Shown here: positions 25,335 to 33,390 of the stretch, piece after piece
Position numbering within the stretch: the first letter of the stretch is position 1
How the letters are laid out: each line of letters begins with the position of its first letter
Source: DTKY01 sp037440765
GTDB taxonomy: Bacteria > Acidobacteriota > Terriglobia > Bryobacterales > Bryobacteraceae
Assembly: GCA_037440765.1 (NCBI GenBank)
Contig: JBBITL010000024.1
Span: 1 to 61,875, forward strand
Length of the DNA: 61,875 nucleotides
Direction of reading: 5' to 3'
Translations under genes and position numbers: made by a program
Notes under the pieces: model-generated
Told to the model about the DNA's origin: nothing
The model's database searches: none
What the model saw: only the letters and a program-made list of their open reading frames with translations

Positions 25335-27893
25335 CTATCCGCCGCTGCCGGCCCACTTCAGCGGCGAGTTGCAGGGCCGCGTCAGCGGGTCGTCATAGTG
25401 GTTCGGGGTCACGCGCACGGCGTAGCCGATCCGGCCGGTCTGCTGCGGCAGGACCTCGCGGCCGAACACGCAAGCCGTTCCAGCCTGCTCGAGGGCGGGC
25501 AGGACCAGCACCTCGGCCTCCTCCAGGGTCCCGCCCGGGCCGACGCGCCCCACCACTGCTTCCACGCGCACATCGGCCGGGGACAGTCCGGCCAATTCGA
25601 CCGACGCCCGGATCGGGAGGGAATGCCCGCTGGTGATACTGCCGCCGGAGCCGTGGCTGGTCTCTACGATCTTCACGCGATCCCACACCCGCTCGACGCC
25701 GGCATTCCACTGAAGGCGCTCGCGTATCCTCTCGAAGTTGTTGCGCCGCGCCTCGATCCAGGCCGCGTGTGCGGGGTCATGAATCTGACTCCGGTACTCG
25801 GCCGCCATGCGCTGGCAATTGTACTGATGGCTGATGTGCCTGATCGACTGCCTGGCCCGCCGTATCCACTCCACCGAGGCCCCGTCCGCGCCGCGGTCGT
25901 AGTACATCGGCACGATTTCGTTCTCGAGCAGCGAGTAGATGGCCCTGGCGTGAATCTCATCCTGATCTTCCGCATAAGGCTCGCGGTCCCCGATGGCCCA
26001 GCCGCCGCTTTGCTCATAGGCCTCGTCAAACCAGCCGTCCAGGATGCTCAGGTTGAGAACGCCGTTGAAGCCGGCCTTCATGCCGCTGGTTCCGCAGGCT
26101 TCCTCTCCGCGCCGCGGGTTGTTGAGCCAGAGGTCCACGCCTTGCACCAGTTCCCGCGCCACCTCCATGCCGTAGTCCTCGACGAAGACCACGCGGCGGG
26201 CGACTTCCGGGTCGCGCGAGAGCTGGACGATCTGGCGGATCAGCATTTTGCCGGGCTGGTCATGAGGGTGCGCCAGTCCCGCGATCACGATCTGCACCGG
26301 CCGCTGCGGGTGGTTCAGGATGCGCTTCAGGCGCCCGATGTCGCGGAACAGCAGCGTGGCGCGCTTGTAGGTGGCGAAACGCCGGGCGAACCCGATGGTC
26401 AGGGCGTCCGGTTCGAGCGCCTCCCAGGCGCGCTGAACCTCCGTGGCGGAGGCCTTTCTGGCAATGGCGCAGGCCACCTGCCTCTCCCGGATGAAGCTGA
26501 TCAACCTCCGTTTCCGGCGCTTGTGAACCTCCCAGATTTCGTGATCGGGAATCTCATCCAGCAGCCGCCAGGTGGTGGGATCGTCGTAGCGGTCCCGCCA
26601 GTCCGGCTGGAGGTACTCATCGTAGAGCTCGGCCAGGTCCGTGTTCAGCCAGCTGCGAAGGTGGACGCCGTTGGTGATTGAACTGATCGGCACCTCCCAG
26701 CCCGGCAGCTGGGGCCACAGCCCGGACCACATGTTCTGGGAAATCCTCTGGTGCAGGCGGCTCACGGCGTTGCGGTAGCTGGAAGTCCGGATGGCGAGGA
26801 CAGCCATCGAGAAGCGTTCGCCGGGGTCCCGCAGGCCGAGCCTGCCGAGCGCCATGAGCCGGTCGAAGCTGATCCCGGTCTCGCGGCAGTACCAGTCGAA
26901 GTACTCGTGCATCAATCCCGCGTCGAACAGGTCGATGCCGGCGGCCACCGACGTGTGGGTCGTGAAAACGTTGTTCACGCGGGCTGCCTCGAGCGCCTCC
27001 TCGAAGTCAAGCCCCTGCTCCTCGATCAGCACCCGGACCCGCTCCAGCGCTAGAAAGGCCGAGTGCCCCTCGTTCATGTGGTACACGGTGGGAGTCAGGC
27101 CCAGAGCCTTCAGCGCCCTGACTCCGCCGATACCCAGCAGAATCTCCTGCTGGATGCGTGTTACGCCATCCCCTCCGTACAGGCGGCACGTGATGTCCCG
27201 GTATTCGTGGTCCGCGTTGTCCTCGATGTTGCTGTCCAGAAGGTACAGATGGACGCGGCCGACATCCACGCGCCATACCCGCGCCGCAACCGGGCCGCGC
27301 GGCATCCTTACGCTGATCTTAAGGTCCTGGCCCTGGGCGTCCTTCATGGGCCGCAGCGGGAGGGTATAGAAGTCGTTGACCGGGTAGCGTTCCTGCTGCC
27401 ATCCGTCGGGATTCAGAGACTGGTCCAGGTGACCTGTCTGGTAGAGCAGCCCCAGGCCCACAACCGGGTGGCCCGAGTCGCTGGACGCCTTGAGAAAGTC
27501 CCCGGCCAGCACCCCCAGTCCGCCGGAGTAGACCGGCAGGCACTCGGCCAGGCCGAACTCCATACAGAAGTAAGCGGTCAACTGTTCGGAGGGAGGCTGC
27601 TCCTGGGCATTGACATAGGCGTCGAAGCGCTCGCAGGCCTGACGGTACAGCGCGATGTAGCGCGGGTCCGAGGCGGCCCGCGACAGCACCTCCTGAGGCA
27701 CCCGTCCCAGCATCAGCACGGCGTTCCTGCGGCAGAGTTTCCACAACGCCGGGTCCAGACGCCGGAACAACCCTCGGATGGCGGGCTCCCAGGTGTAAAG
27801 CAGATTGGAGGCGAGCTCTTCCAGCCGCCCGAGCGAGGGCGGTATGGCCGGACGTACCAGCAACTCCCTTAGTGGACGAATCTCGAACGCCAT
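25335..27893 (-). CDS. glgP: alpha-glucan phosphorylase (short GlgP type)
   Basis: 852 residues. GT35 enzyme releasing glucose-1-phosphate from glycogen/maltodextrin. N-terminal part has LASNLLYTWEPAIRGLFRRLDP, then YFCMEFGLAECLPVYSGGLGVLAGDFLKA. The PLP-binding lysine is in EEACGTSGMKAGFNGVLNLS near residue 600, with GWAIGD after it. Residues beyond ~720 form an extra C-terminal domain. Its ATG follows the lepB TAG without a gap, so it is likely translated by coupling at the end of the ffh operon. Confidence 0.94.
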   Translation of the reverse strand: MAFEIRPLRELLVRPAIPPSLGRLEELASNLLYTWEPAIRGLFRRLDPALWKLCRRNAVLMLGRVPQEVLSRAASDPRYIALYRQACERFDAYVNAQEQPPSEQLTAYFCMEFGLAECLPVYSGGLGVLAGDFLKASSDSGHPVVGLGLLYQTGHLDQSLNPDGWQQERYPVNDFYTLPLRPMKDAQGQDLKISVRMPRGPVAARVWRVDVGRVHLYLLDSNIEDNADHEYRDITCRLYGGDGVTRIQQEILLGIGGVRALKALGLTPTVYHMNEGHSAFLALERVRVLIEEQGLDFEEALEAARVNNVFTTHTSVAAGIDLFDAGLMHEYFDWYCRETGISFDRLMALGRLGLRDPGERFSMAVLAIRTSSYRNAVSRLHQRISQNMWSGLWPQLPGWEVPISSITNGVHLRSWLNTDLAELYDEYLQPDWRDRYDDPTTWRLLDEIPDHEIWEVHKRRKRRLISFIRERQVACAIARKASATEVQRAWEALEPDALTIGFARRFATYKRATLLFRDIGRLKRILNHPQRPVQIVIAGLAHPHDQPGKMLIRQIVQLSRDPEVARRVVFVEDYGMEVARELVQGVDLWLNNPRRGEEACGTSGMKAGFNGVLNLSILDGWFDEAYEQSGGWAIGDREPYAEDQDEIHARAIYSLLENEIVPMYYDRGADGASVEWIRRARQSIRHISHQYNCQRMAAEYRSQIHDPAHAAWIEARRNNFERIRERLQWNAGVERVWDRVKIVETSHGSGGSITSGHSLPIRASVELAGLSPADVRVEAVVGRVGPGGTLEEAEVLVLPALEQAGTACVFGREVLPQQTGRIGYAVRVTPNHYDDPLTRPCNSPLKWAGSGG

Positions 27894-28688
27894 CTAGCTG
27901 CCGAAGGAGTATCCCCGAATCAGACGGAACGTGCGGTTCCAGCGCGTCTTGCGGAAGAAGTTCTGCACCAGGTCCAGCGCATGGTCCAGGCTGATCGAAG
28001 ACCTGGCCAGTTGCTCGGTGGGCGCGTCGTAGGACCAGTATATGATGAGCGGCTTGCCCATTATGTTCTCGCGCGGGACGAAGCCCCAGTAGCGGCTGTC
28101 AAAAGACGAGTCGCGATTGTCTCCCATGACGAAATAGCAGCCGGGAGGAACCACCACCTCGCTGCCGCTCACGCTCTTCTCCAGCATCTCCTGGGCAGGC
28201 TCCTCGATGCGGGCGTTCGGCTCTCCGGGGAAGTTGTCACGGTAGCTGTCGATGTAGTCGGTCTTGTGGTAGACGTAGGGCTCGGTGATCTTGACGCCAT
28301 TGTGGTAGACCTCCTTGTCCTCGATGCGGATCCGGTCTCCGGGCACCCCCACCACGCGCTTGACGTAGGCCTGCGTCACGTCCACCGGGTAGCGGAACAC
28401 TATGATGTCGCCACGCCGGATGGGCTGGTATGGAAGGATGAACCTGCTGAGGGGGCCTTCGGGCGCGTAGGCCAGTTTGTCCACCAGCAGGTGGTCCCCG
28501 ATCAGCAGCGTGTCCTCCATCGAGCCGGTGGGGATGACGAAAGCCTGCACCAGCGTGGTGGTCCCGAACAACAGCAGAATGATCGTGACGGTCCACTCGG
28601 CAATGGTGTTGCGCAGGGTGTCGCCACGCGGCGCTGAGCGCGGCTCAGCCGCATCGACGACTGCCTGTGTCTTGTCCTCCACGAGCAC
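27894..28688 (-). CDS. lepB: signal peptidase I
   Basis: 264 residues. One N-terminal membrane helix (TVTIILLLFGTTTLVQAFV), then the catalytic serine in IPTGSMEDTLLIGD, the lysine in RGDIIVFRYP..YVKRVVGVPGD, and the box E-type GDNRDSSFDSR.WGFVP. Cleaves signal peptides on the outer face of the membrane. Starts at a GTG (28688) with GGGAGAGG five bases upstream. Sits between a small membrane protein and glgP in the ffh operon. Confidence 0.95.
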   Translation of the reverse strand: MLVEDKTQAVVDAAEPRSAPRGDTLRNTIAEWTVTIILLLFGTTTLVQAFVIPTGSMEDTLLIGDHLLVDKLAYAPEGPLSRFILPYQPIRRGDIIVFRYPVDVTQAYVKRVVGVPGDRIRIEDKEVYHNGVKITEPYVYHKTDYIDSYRDNFPGEPNARIEEPAQEMLEKSVSGSEVVVPPGCYFVMGDNRDSSFDSRYWGFVPRENIMGKPLIIYWSYDAPTEQLARSSISLDHALDLVQNFFRKTRWNRTFRLIRGYSFGS

Positions 28689-28718
28689 CTCTCCCTAGAT
28701 TCTAACCGGAACCGCCTC

Positions 28719-29009
28719 TCATCCGCTCTGCGGGGGGCCGGCGAAGGTTTCTCCGTCCGGCGCCCGGCGCCCGTCCCCACGCAGCAGGTGGTAGATCTCC
28801 ATGAAGGAGACAAACAGGTTCACCACCCCGACTCCGCTCACTGCTCCACGAAAGTAGGGGTTCATCCATATCGCATACCATTCCCGGTTGCTGCTGGAGA
28901 AAAAGTTCTGGTTCCAGTCGGGCAGCCAGGGCAGCACGATCAGCATCGTTCCTACTCCGGTGAGAGCCGCCGCCGACAGCATCGCCCGCAGCCAGACCGC
29001 CAGTGTCAC
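28719..29009 (-). CDS. small hypothetical membrane protein
   Basis: 96 residues with two hydrophobic helices (LRAMLSAAALTGVGTMLIVLP and GAVSGVGVVNLFVSFMEIYHLL) around a polar loop with WNQNFFSSSNREWYA. The GTG start overlaps the rnhB stop by four bases (GTGA), which argues that it is real and co-translated. I recognise no family. Position just before lepB suggests a membrane or secretion context only. Confidence 0.72.
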   Translation of the reverse strand: MTLAVWLRAMLSAAALTGVGTMLIVLPWLPDWNQNFFSSSNREWYAIWMNPYFRGAVSGVGVVNLFVSFMEIYHLLRGDGRRAPDGETFAGPPQSG

Positions 29010-29656
29010 CGGCCCGCCTCCGCCGTCAGGCTCATCTGCCGCGCGGGCAGGCGCCTGCTCACGGGCTCGAACGTGAAACGGTGGTGGGCCGTTGGGCCGA
29101 ATGCCTCCAGCGCCGCCACGTGCTCCGGCGTGCCGTAACCCTTGCCCCTGGCCAGCCCGTATTGCGGGTACAGCGCATCCCACTCCCGCATTCGCGCGTC
29201 CCGGTGCACTTTTGCCAGGATGGACGCCGCCGCGATGCTGCGCGAGCGGGCGTCTCCCCGGATCAGGGCGCGCTGCGGAACAGGCAGGTCTATGCTCATG
29301 GCGTCCACCAGCAGAAAGTCCGGCGGCGCCGGGAGTCCCGCCACGGCCCGCTTCATCGCCAGGCGCGACGCCTGGTAGATGTTGATCCGGTCGATCTCGC
29401 CGGCGCTGGCCTCGCCGACGGCGAAGGCTGCGGCGGCCGCCTCGATCTCAACCGAGAGTTCCTCCCGCCTGGCGGCCGGAAGCTCCTTGCTGTCCCTGAG
29501 GCCTGGCGGGTGATCAATCGGGGACAGTATGACCGCCGCCGCGACCACGGGTCCGAACAACGCCCCCCGCCCGGCTTCGTCCACGCCGGCCACGGCCACA
29601 TAGCCCCTCCTGGCGAGCGAGCGCTCGAAACGCGCGTCGCACCGCGGTCGGCTCAT
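29006..29656 (-). CDS. rnhB: ribonuclease HII
   Basis: 216 residues. Degrades RNA in RNA-DNA hybrids and removes misinserted ribonucleotides. Motifs: VAGVDEAGRGALFGPVVAAAV with the first two acidic residues (D, E), LRDSKELPAARRE, LVDAMSIDLP, and ASILAKVHRDARM. I chose the ATG at 29656 because GGGGGAG lies six bases upstream; a GTG at 29677 that overlaps the rplS stop is the alternative and would add seven residues. Confidence 0.94.
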   Translation of the reverse strand: MSRPRCDARFERSLARRGYVAVAGVDEAGRGALFGPVVAAAVILSPIDHPPGLRDSKELPAARREELSVEIEAAAAAFAVGEASAGEIDRINIYQASRLAMKRAVAGLPAPPDFLLVDAMSIDLPVPQRALIRGDARSRSIAAASILAKVHRDARMREWDALYPQYGLARGKGYGTPEHVAALEAFGPTAHHRFTFEPVSRRLPARQMSLTAEAGR

Positions 29657-29673
29657 GGACCGCTCCCCCAACT

Positions 29674-30021
29674 TCACTCGCGCTCGCGCAGCCGCGCGGC
29701 TCTGCCCTTGAGGCCGCGGAGATAGTAGAGCTTGCTCCGCCGCACCTTCCCCGTCCGAACAAGGTCGATGTGGTCAACCACCGGAGCGTGCAGCGGGAAG
29801 ATCCGCTCCACGCCGTGGCCGAAGCTGACCTTCCGCACGGTGATGGTTTCGCCCATCCCGGAGTTCTTCCGCGCGATAACCGTTCCCTCGTAAGCCTGGA
29901 GGCGTTCCTTGTCGCCCTCCTTGATTTTCACGTACACCCGGATGGTGTCGCCGGGGCGGAACTCGGGGATGTCCTGCCGCCGCTTCTTGCTTATGAATTT
30001 CGTCAACAACGGGTTGTTCAT
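29674..30021 (-). CDS. rplS: 50S ribosomal protein L19
   Basis: 115 residues. Typical L19: IPEFRPGDTIRVYVKIKEGDKERLQAYEGTVIARK near the start, GVERIFPLHAPVV, and GKVRRSKLYYLRGLKGRAARLRE at the end. ATG at 30021 overlaps the trmD stop as ATGA and is preceded by AGGGTG, so it is preferred over the ATG at 30042 inside trmD. Located at the 30S-50S bridge region of the ribosome; the trmD-rplS pair is conserved across bacteria. Confidence 0.96.
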   Translation of the reverse strand: MNNPLLTKFISKKRRQDIPEFRPGDTIRVYVKIKEGDKERLQAYEGTVIARKNSGMGETITVRKVSFGHGVERIFPLHAPVVDHIDLVRTGKVRRSKLYYLRGLKGRAARLRERE

Positions 30022-30734
30022 CTTGTCACCCTGCTCTTCCATCTCTCAAAAAGTTCCGGACGCATCCGGGCGGTCTTTCCGATGGCCGCCTCCAGCCGCC
30101 ACCGCCGGACCTCCTCGTGGTTTCCGCTCAGCAGCACCTCGGGCACTTTCCAGCCCCGGAAGTCCGCCGGCCGCGTATACTGCGGGCAGTCCAGCAGTCC
30201 GGGGGCGTCCGGCCCGCTGCTGAAAGACTCCCGCCGCGCCGAATCCTGGTTCCCCAGCACGCCATCGAGCAGCCTCGCCACGGCGTCAATAACCACCGCC
30301 GCGGCCAGCTCTCCGCCGCTGAGCACATAATCTCCAACCGACAACTCCTCGTCGGCCAGGTGCTCGGCCACCCGCTCGTCCACGCCCTCGTAGCGGCCGG
30401 CCAGGAGCAGGATCTCCTCCAGCCCGCTCAGCCGCCGCGCCTCGGCCTGGTCGAACAGCCGGCCCTGCGGCGACAGCAGCACTATCCGCCGCTTCGGACC
30501 CCGCTCCGGCAGGATAGCCTCGGCCGCCAGGAAGATCGGCTCGGCCTTCAAAACCATCCCCTCGCCTCCGCCGAACGGCCTGTCGTCCACCGTCCGGTGG
30601 CGATCGCCGGTCCAGCCGCGCAGGTCGTGAACTTCGATCCTGATCCGGCCCGCCGCCGCCGCCCTCGCCACCACGCCGTGCTCGAACGGCCCCCGGAAGA
30701 ATCCCGGGAAGATGGTGAGCACATGGAACACCAT
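30018..30734 (-). CDS. trmD: tRNA (guanine-37-N1)-methyltransferase
   Basis: 238 residues. SPOUT methyltransferase that makes m1G37 and prevents frameshifting. Seen: FHVLTIFPGFF, DDRPFGGGEGMV, LLSPQGRLFDQ, LLAGRYEGVDERV and the knot YVLSGGELAA. The C-terminal domain ends KTARMRPELFERW. Overlaps rimM by one base and rplS by four, standard gene order. Confidence 0.96.
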   Translation of the reverse strand: MVFHVLTIFPGFFRGPFEHGVVARAAAAGRIRIEVHDLRGWTGDRHRTVDDRPFGGGEGMVLKAEPIFLAAEAILPERGPKRRIVLLSPQGRLFDQAEARRLSGLEEILLLAGRYEGVDERVAEHLADEELSVGDYVLSGGELAAAVVIDAVARLLDGVLGNQDSARRESFSSGPDAPGLLDCPQYTRPADFRGWKVPEVLLSGNHEEVRRWRLEAAIGKTARMRPELFERWKSRVTR

Positions 30735-31285
30735 CAGCGGTTCAGTCCTTCCAGTCCTTCGGGCAAATCCACTACAATCCGCCTGCCGGCGCTGTCGATC
30801 TCAGCGCAAATGGACGCCGCAAAAGGGATCAGGACCTCCTGGCCCTGTTCTCCCTCCACCACCAGAAGCGGCGGCCCTCCACATTCCCGCCAGTCCCTGA
30901 CCACGCCCACGCGCTGGCCGTCGCGCTTCACCGCCTCGAACCCGATCAGGTCCGACTGATAATACTCCCCTTCCGGCAGCGGCATTCTCCTTGAGCGCGG
31001 AATGCGCGCCTCACAGCCGCGCCACCGCTCGGCCTCGGAGATCGAGTCTATCCCCTGAAGCTTCAGAATGATGCAGCCGCGATGCTCCCAAGCGCTCTGT
31101 ACTTCGAAGCGGTGGTTGCTCGCTATCGCGCCGGCTGGTCCGAGCAAATACAGCTCACCCAACTCATTGAAGCGGCCCGGCCGGCCGGTAAGAGGGGCCA
31201 CCCGGAGTTCGCCGCGGTTTCCCCTTGAACCAAGGACCTGGGCGATTGCCACCCATTCCCGGCTCCCCGGGTTCTCCGGCGGCAC
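30734..31285 (-). CDS. rimM: 16S rRNA processing protein RimM
   Basis: 183 residues. N-terminal RimM barrel (AIAQVLGSRGNRGELRVAPLT) and C-terminal PRC-barrel (YQSDLIGFEAV, then EVLIPFAASICAEID and IVVDLPEGL). Helps assemble the 30S head by binding S19. Starts at a GTG, 8 nt after khpA. Confidence 0.94.
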   Translation of the reverse strand: MPPENPGSREWVAIAQVLGSRGNRGELRVAPLTGRPGRFNELGELYLLGPAGAIASNHRFEVQSAWEHRGCIILKLQGIDSISEAERWRGCEARIPRSRRMPLPEGEYYQSDLIGFEAVKRDGQRVGVVRDWRECGGPPLLVVEGEQGQEVLIPFAASICAEIDSAGRRIVVDLPEGLEGLNR

Positions 31286-31293
31286 TGCGCGCT

Positions 31294-31533
31294 CTACTCC
31301 AGGATCTCCAGCGTAAACCGCCGGTTCAGCTTCATGCCCGCGGCTCCGAGGAGGGTGCGGATCGACCGTGCAGTCCTGCCCTGCTTGCCGATGACCTTGC
31401 CCAAATCGCTGGGGGCCACTCGCAGCTCCAGAACAGTCACTTGTTCACCCTGAACTTCCCGCACAGAAACCTGATCCGGGATGTCCACAAGAGCCTTCGC
31501 GATGTCTTCGACCAACTCTCTCATCCCCGCCAC
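31294..31533 (-). CDS. khpA: KH-domain RNA-binding protein KhpA
   Basis: 79 residues, the normal size. A single KH domain with the GxxG loop in VIGKQGRTARSIRTLL. KhpA binds many RNAs, with KhpB in some bacteria. GTG start at 31533 has AAGGAGG six bases upstream; an internal ATG at 31524 is less well placed. Conserved position between rpsP and rimM. Confidence 0.94.
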   Translation of the reverse strand: MAGMRELVEDIAKALVDIPDQVSVREVQGEQVTVLELRVAPSDLGKVIGKQGRTARSIRTLLGAAGMKLNRRFTLEILE

Positions 31534-31591
31534 CCTGTGCCTCCTTCTGCTCAGATCATAGCACTTCTGCGCCAGGCGGCTGCTGCGGGCC

Positions 31592-31843
31592 TCACGCCGC
31601 GGGCTGGCCGGCGGGATTGTCCCTGAGCAGGCGCGCCACCGTGCCGGATGGCTTTGCGCCCATCTTGATCCAATGGGCGATGCGCTCGTGCTCCAGGTGC
31701 ACCTTGGCCTGGTGCGCCACCGGTTTGTAGTGGCCCACCACTTCCACGTTTCGTCCGTCCCGGGCTCTGTCCTTCTCTATCACGACCACCCGGTAGGCCG
31801 GTTTCTTCTTGGCGCCGAACCGCGCCAGTCGAATCATCAGCAT
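31592..31843 (-). CDS. rpsP: 30S ribosomal protein S16
   Basis: 83 residues. MIRLARFGAKKKPAYRVVVIEKDRARDG at the start and VGHYKP, then RIAHWIKMGAKPSGTVARLL are diagnostic. ATG at 31843 or two codons later. Between ffh and khpA as in most bacteria. Confidence 0.96.
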   Translation of the reverse strand: MLMIRLARFGAKKKPAYRVVVIEKDRARDGRNVEVVGHYKPVAHQAKVHLEHERIAHWIKMGAKPSGTVARLLRDNPAGQPAA

Positions 31844-31888
31844 GGTATCTCTCTCACTTGTATCCCGCGACGGCTCCCTAGGGAGCGC

Positions 31889-33229
31889 TCACATGCCGGG
31901 CAGCGCCAGCTTGCCCAGCCGCCTCCCCATCATGCCGCCCGAAAGGCTCTTCATCATCTTGCGCGCCTGCGCGTACTGCTTCAGGAGCTGGTTGACTTCC
32001 TGCACCGACGTCCCGCTGCCGCGCGCAATGCGCCGCCGGCGGGAGCCGTTGATAATCATGTGGTTGGCGCGTTCCCTGAACGTCATCGAATCGATGATCG
32101 CCACCACGCGGGTCAACTGCCTCTCGTCCACCTTCATGTCCTTGAGGTGCTTGACCGGCCCGAGCCCAGGCAGCATGCCCAGCAGGCTTTCCAGCGGCCC
32201 CAGCTTGCGCAGCTTGCGCATCTGGTCCCGGAAGTCCTCGAGCGTAAACTCGTTCTCCAGAATCCGCCGCTGGGTTTCTTCCGCTTCCTTCTGATCGACG
32301 GCCTCGCCCACTTTCTCGATTAGCGAGAGCACATCGCCCATGCCCAGGATGCGGGAGGCGATGCGGTCCGGATGAAAGGGCTCCAGCGCGTCGAATTTCT
32401 CGCCCACGCCCACGAACTTGAGCGGCTGCCCGGTGATGTGGCGAATCGAGAGGGCGCCGCCCCCCCTGGCGTCGCCGTCCATCTTGGTCAGGATGGCCCC
32501 GGTGATGCCCAGCCGCTTGTGGAACTCCTCGGCGCTCTTCACGGCATCCTGCCCGGTCATGGCGTCGGCCACGAAGAGGATCTCCGCCGGCGAGAGCGCC
32601 TCCTTGAGCCGCTGGAGCTCCTGCATCAACTCGTCGTCGATGTGGAGGCGGCCCGCCGTGTCCACCAGCACCACGTCGCGGCCCGTCTCGGCGGCTTCGC
32701 GCCTGGCGCCCCGGGCCAGTTGCTCGGGGGTGGTCTCACCCGGCTTGCCCTCGTAGACCGGCAGGCTGATGCCGCGGGCGATTACGCCAAGCTGCTGGCG
32801 CGCCGCCGGCCGGTAGACGTCCACCGAGACCATCAGCGGGCTGTGTCCGTTGCGGCTCAGCCAGCGTGCCAGCTTTCCCGTGGTGGTGGTCTTGCCGGAG
32901 CCTTGCAGACCGGCCAGGAACATCACCGTGGGCGGGTTGTTGGCGAACCGAAGGCGGGACTGGTGGCTTCCCAGAACCCGGATCAACTCCTCGTGGACGA
33001 TCTTGACCACCTGCTGGGCCGGCGAGAGGGCGGTCAGCACCTCTTCGCCCATGGCCTTCTGCCTCACGCCCTCGATGAACTGCTTGACCACCCGGAAGTG
33101 CACGTCGGCCTCAAGCAGGGCGACACGAATCTCCTTGAGCGCCTGCTCCATATTCTCAGGCGTCAGCTTGCCTTCTCCGCGCAGGTTCTTGAAGACGCGC
33201 TGAAGCTTGTCAGAGAGATTCTCGAACAT
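31889..33229 (-). CDS. ffh: signal recognition particle protein Ffh
   Basis: 446 residues. NG GTPase domain: GLQGSGKTTTTGKLA (P-loop), DVYRPAARQQL, DTAGRLHID, TKMDGDARGG; then a methionine-rich M domain with RRRRIARGSGTSVQEVNQLLKQ that binds 4.5S RNA and signal peptides. Starts at the ATG at 33229 (MFENLSDKL); the longer frame reads through the promoter region. First gene of the ribosome-maturation/secretion operon. No 4.5S RNA gene was found in the window. Confidence 0.96.
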   Translation of the reverse strand: MFENLSDKLQRVFKNLRGEGKLTPENMEQALKEIRVALLEADVHFRVVKQFIEGVRQKAMGEEVLTALSPAQQVVKIVHEELIRVLGSHQSRLRFANNPPTVMFLAGLQGSGKTTTTGKLARWLSRNGHSPLMVSVDVYRPAARQQLGVIARGISLPVYEGKPGETTPEQLARGARREAAETGRDVVLVDTAGRLHIDDELMQELQRLKEALSPAEILFVADAMTGQDAVKSAEEFHKRLGITGAILTKMDGDARGGGALSIRHITGQPLKFVGVGEKFDALEPFHPDRIASRILGMGDVLSLIEKVGEAVDQKEAEETQRRILENEFTLEDFRDQMRKLRKLGPLESLLGMLPGLGPVKHLKDMKVDERQLTRVVAIIDSMTFRERANHMIINGSRRRRIARGSGTSVQEVNQLLKQYAQARKMMKSLSGGMMGRRLGKLALPGM

Positions 33230-33289
33230 ATTTCTCGTGAGGCGGCCCGCGGCCACACCGGCGCAGCGCCGCAACCGGACGGTCCTTCC

Positions 33290-33295
33290 ATTATA
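33290..33295 (-). promoter_or_regulatory. -10 box of the ffh operon
   Basis: TATAAT on the minus strand (plus-strand ATTATA), about 60 bases before the ffh ATG. The -35 is poor. It lies back to back with the oxidoreductase promoter at 33324. Confidence 0.5.
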
Positions 33296-33323
33296 CGGGG
33301 CCGGACCCCCGCGCCGCAGGTCC

Positions 33324-33352
33324 TTGACAAGCCCTGCGGTCTCCTTTAGATT
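33324..33352 (+). promoter_or_regulatory. sigma-70 type promoter of the oxidoreductase-DUF1080 unit
   Basis: Perfect TTGACA (33324-33329), 17-bp spacer, TAGATT (33347-33352). The best housekeeping-type promoter in the window; the leader is about 30 nt and carries TGGAGGA. Confidence 0.65.
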
Positions 33353-33390
33353 TGTCCCTAGCTATATCATCAGGCTGGAGGACCTCTGCC

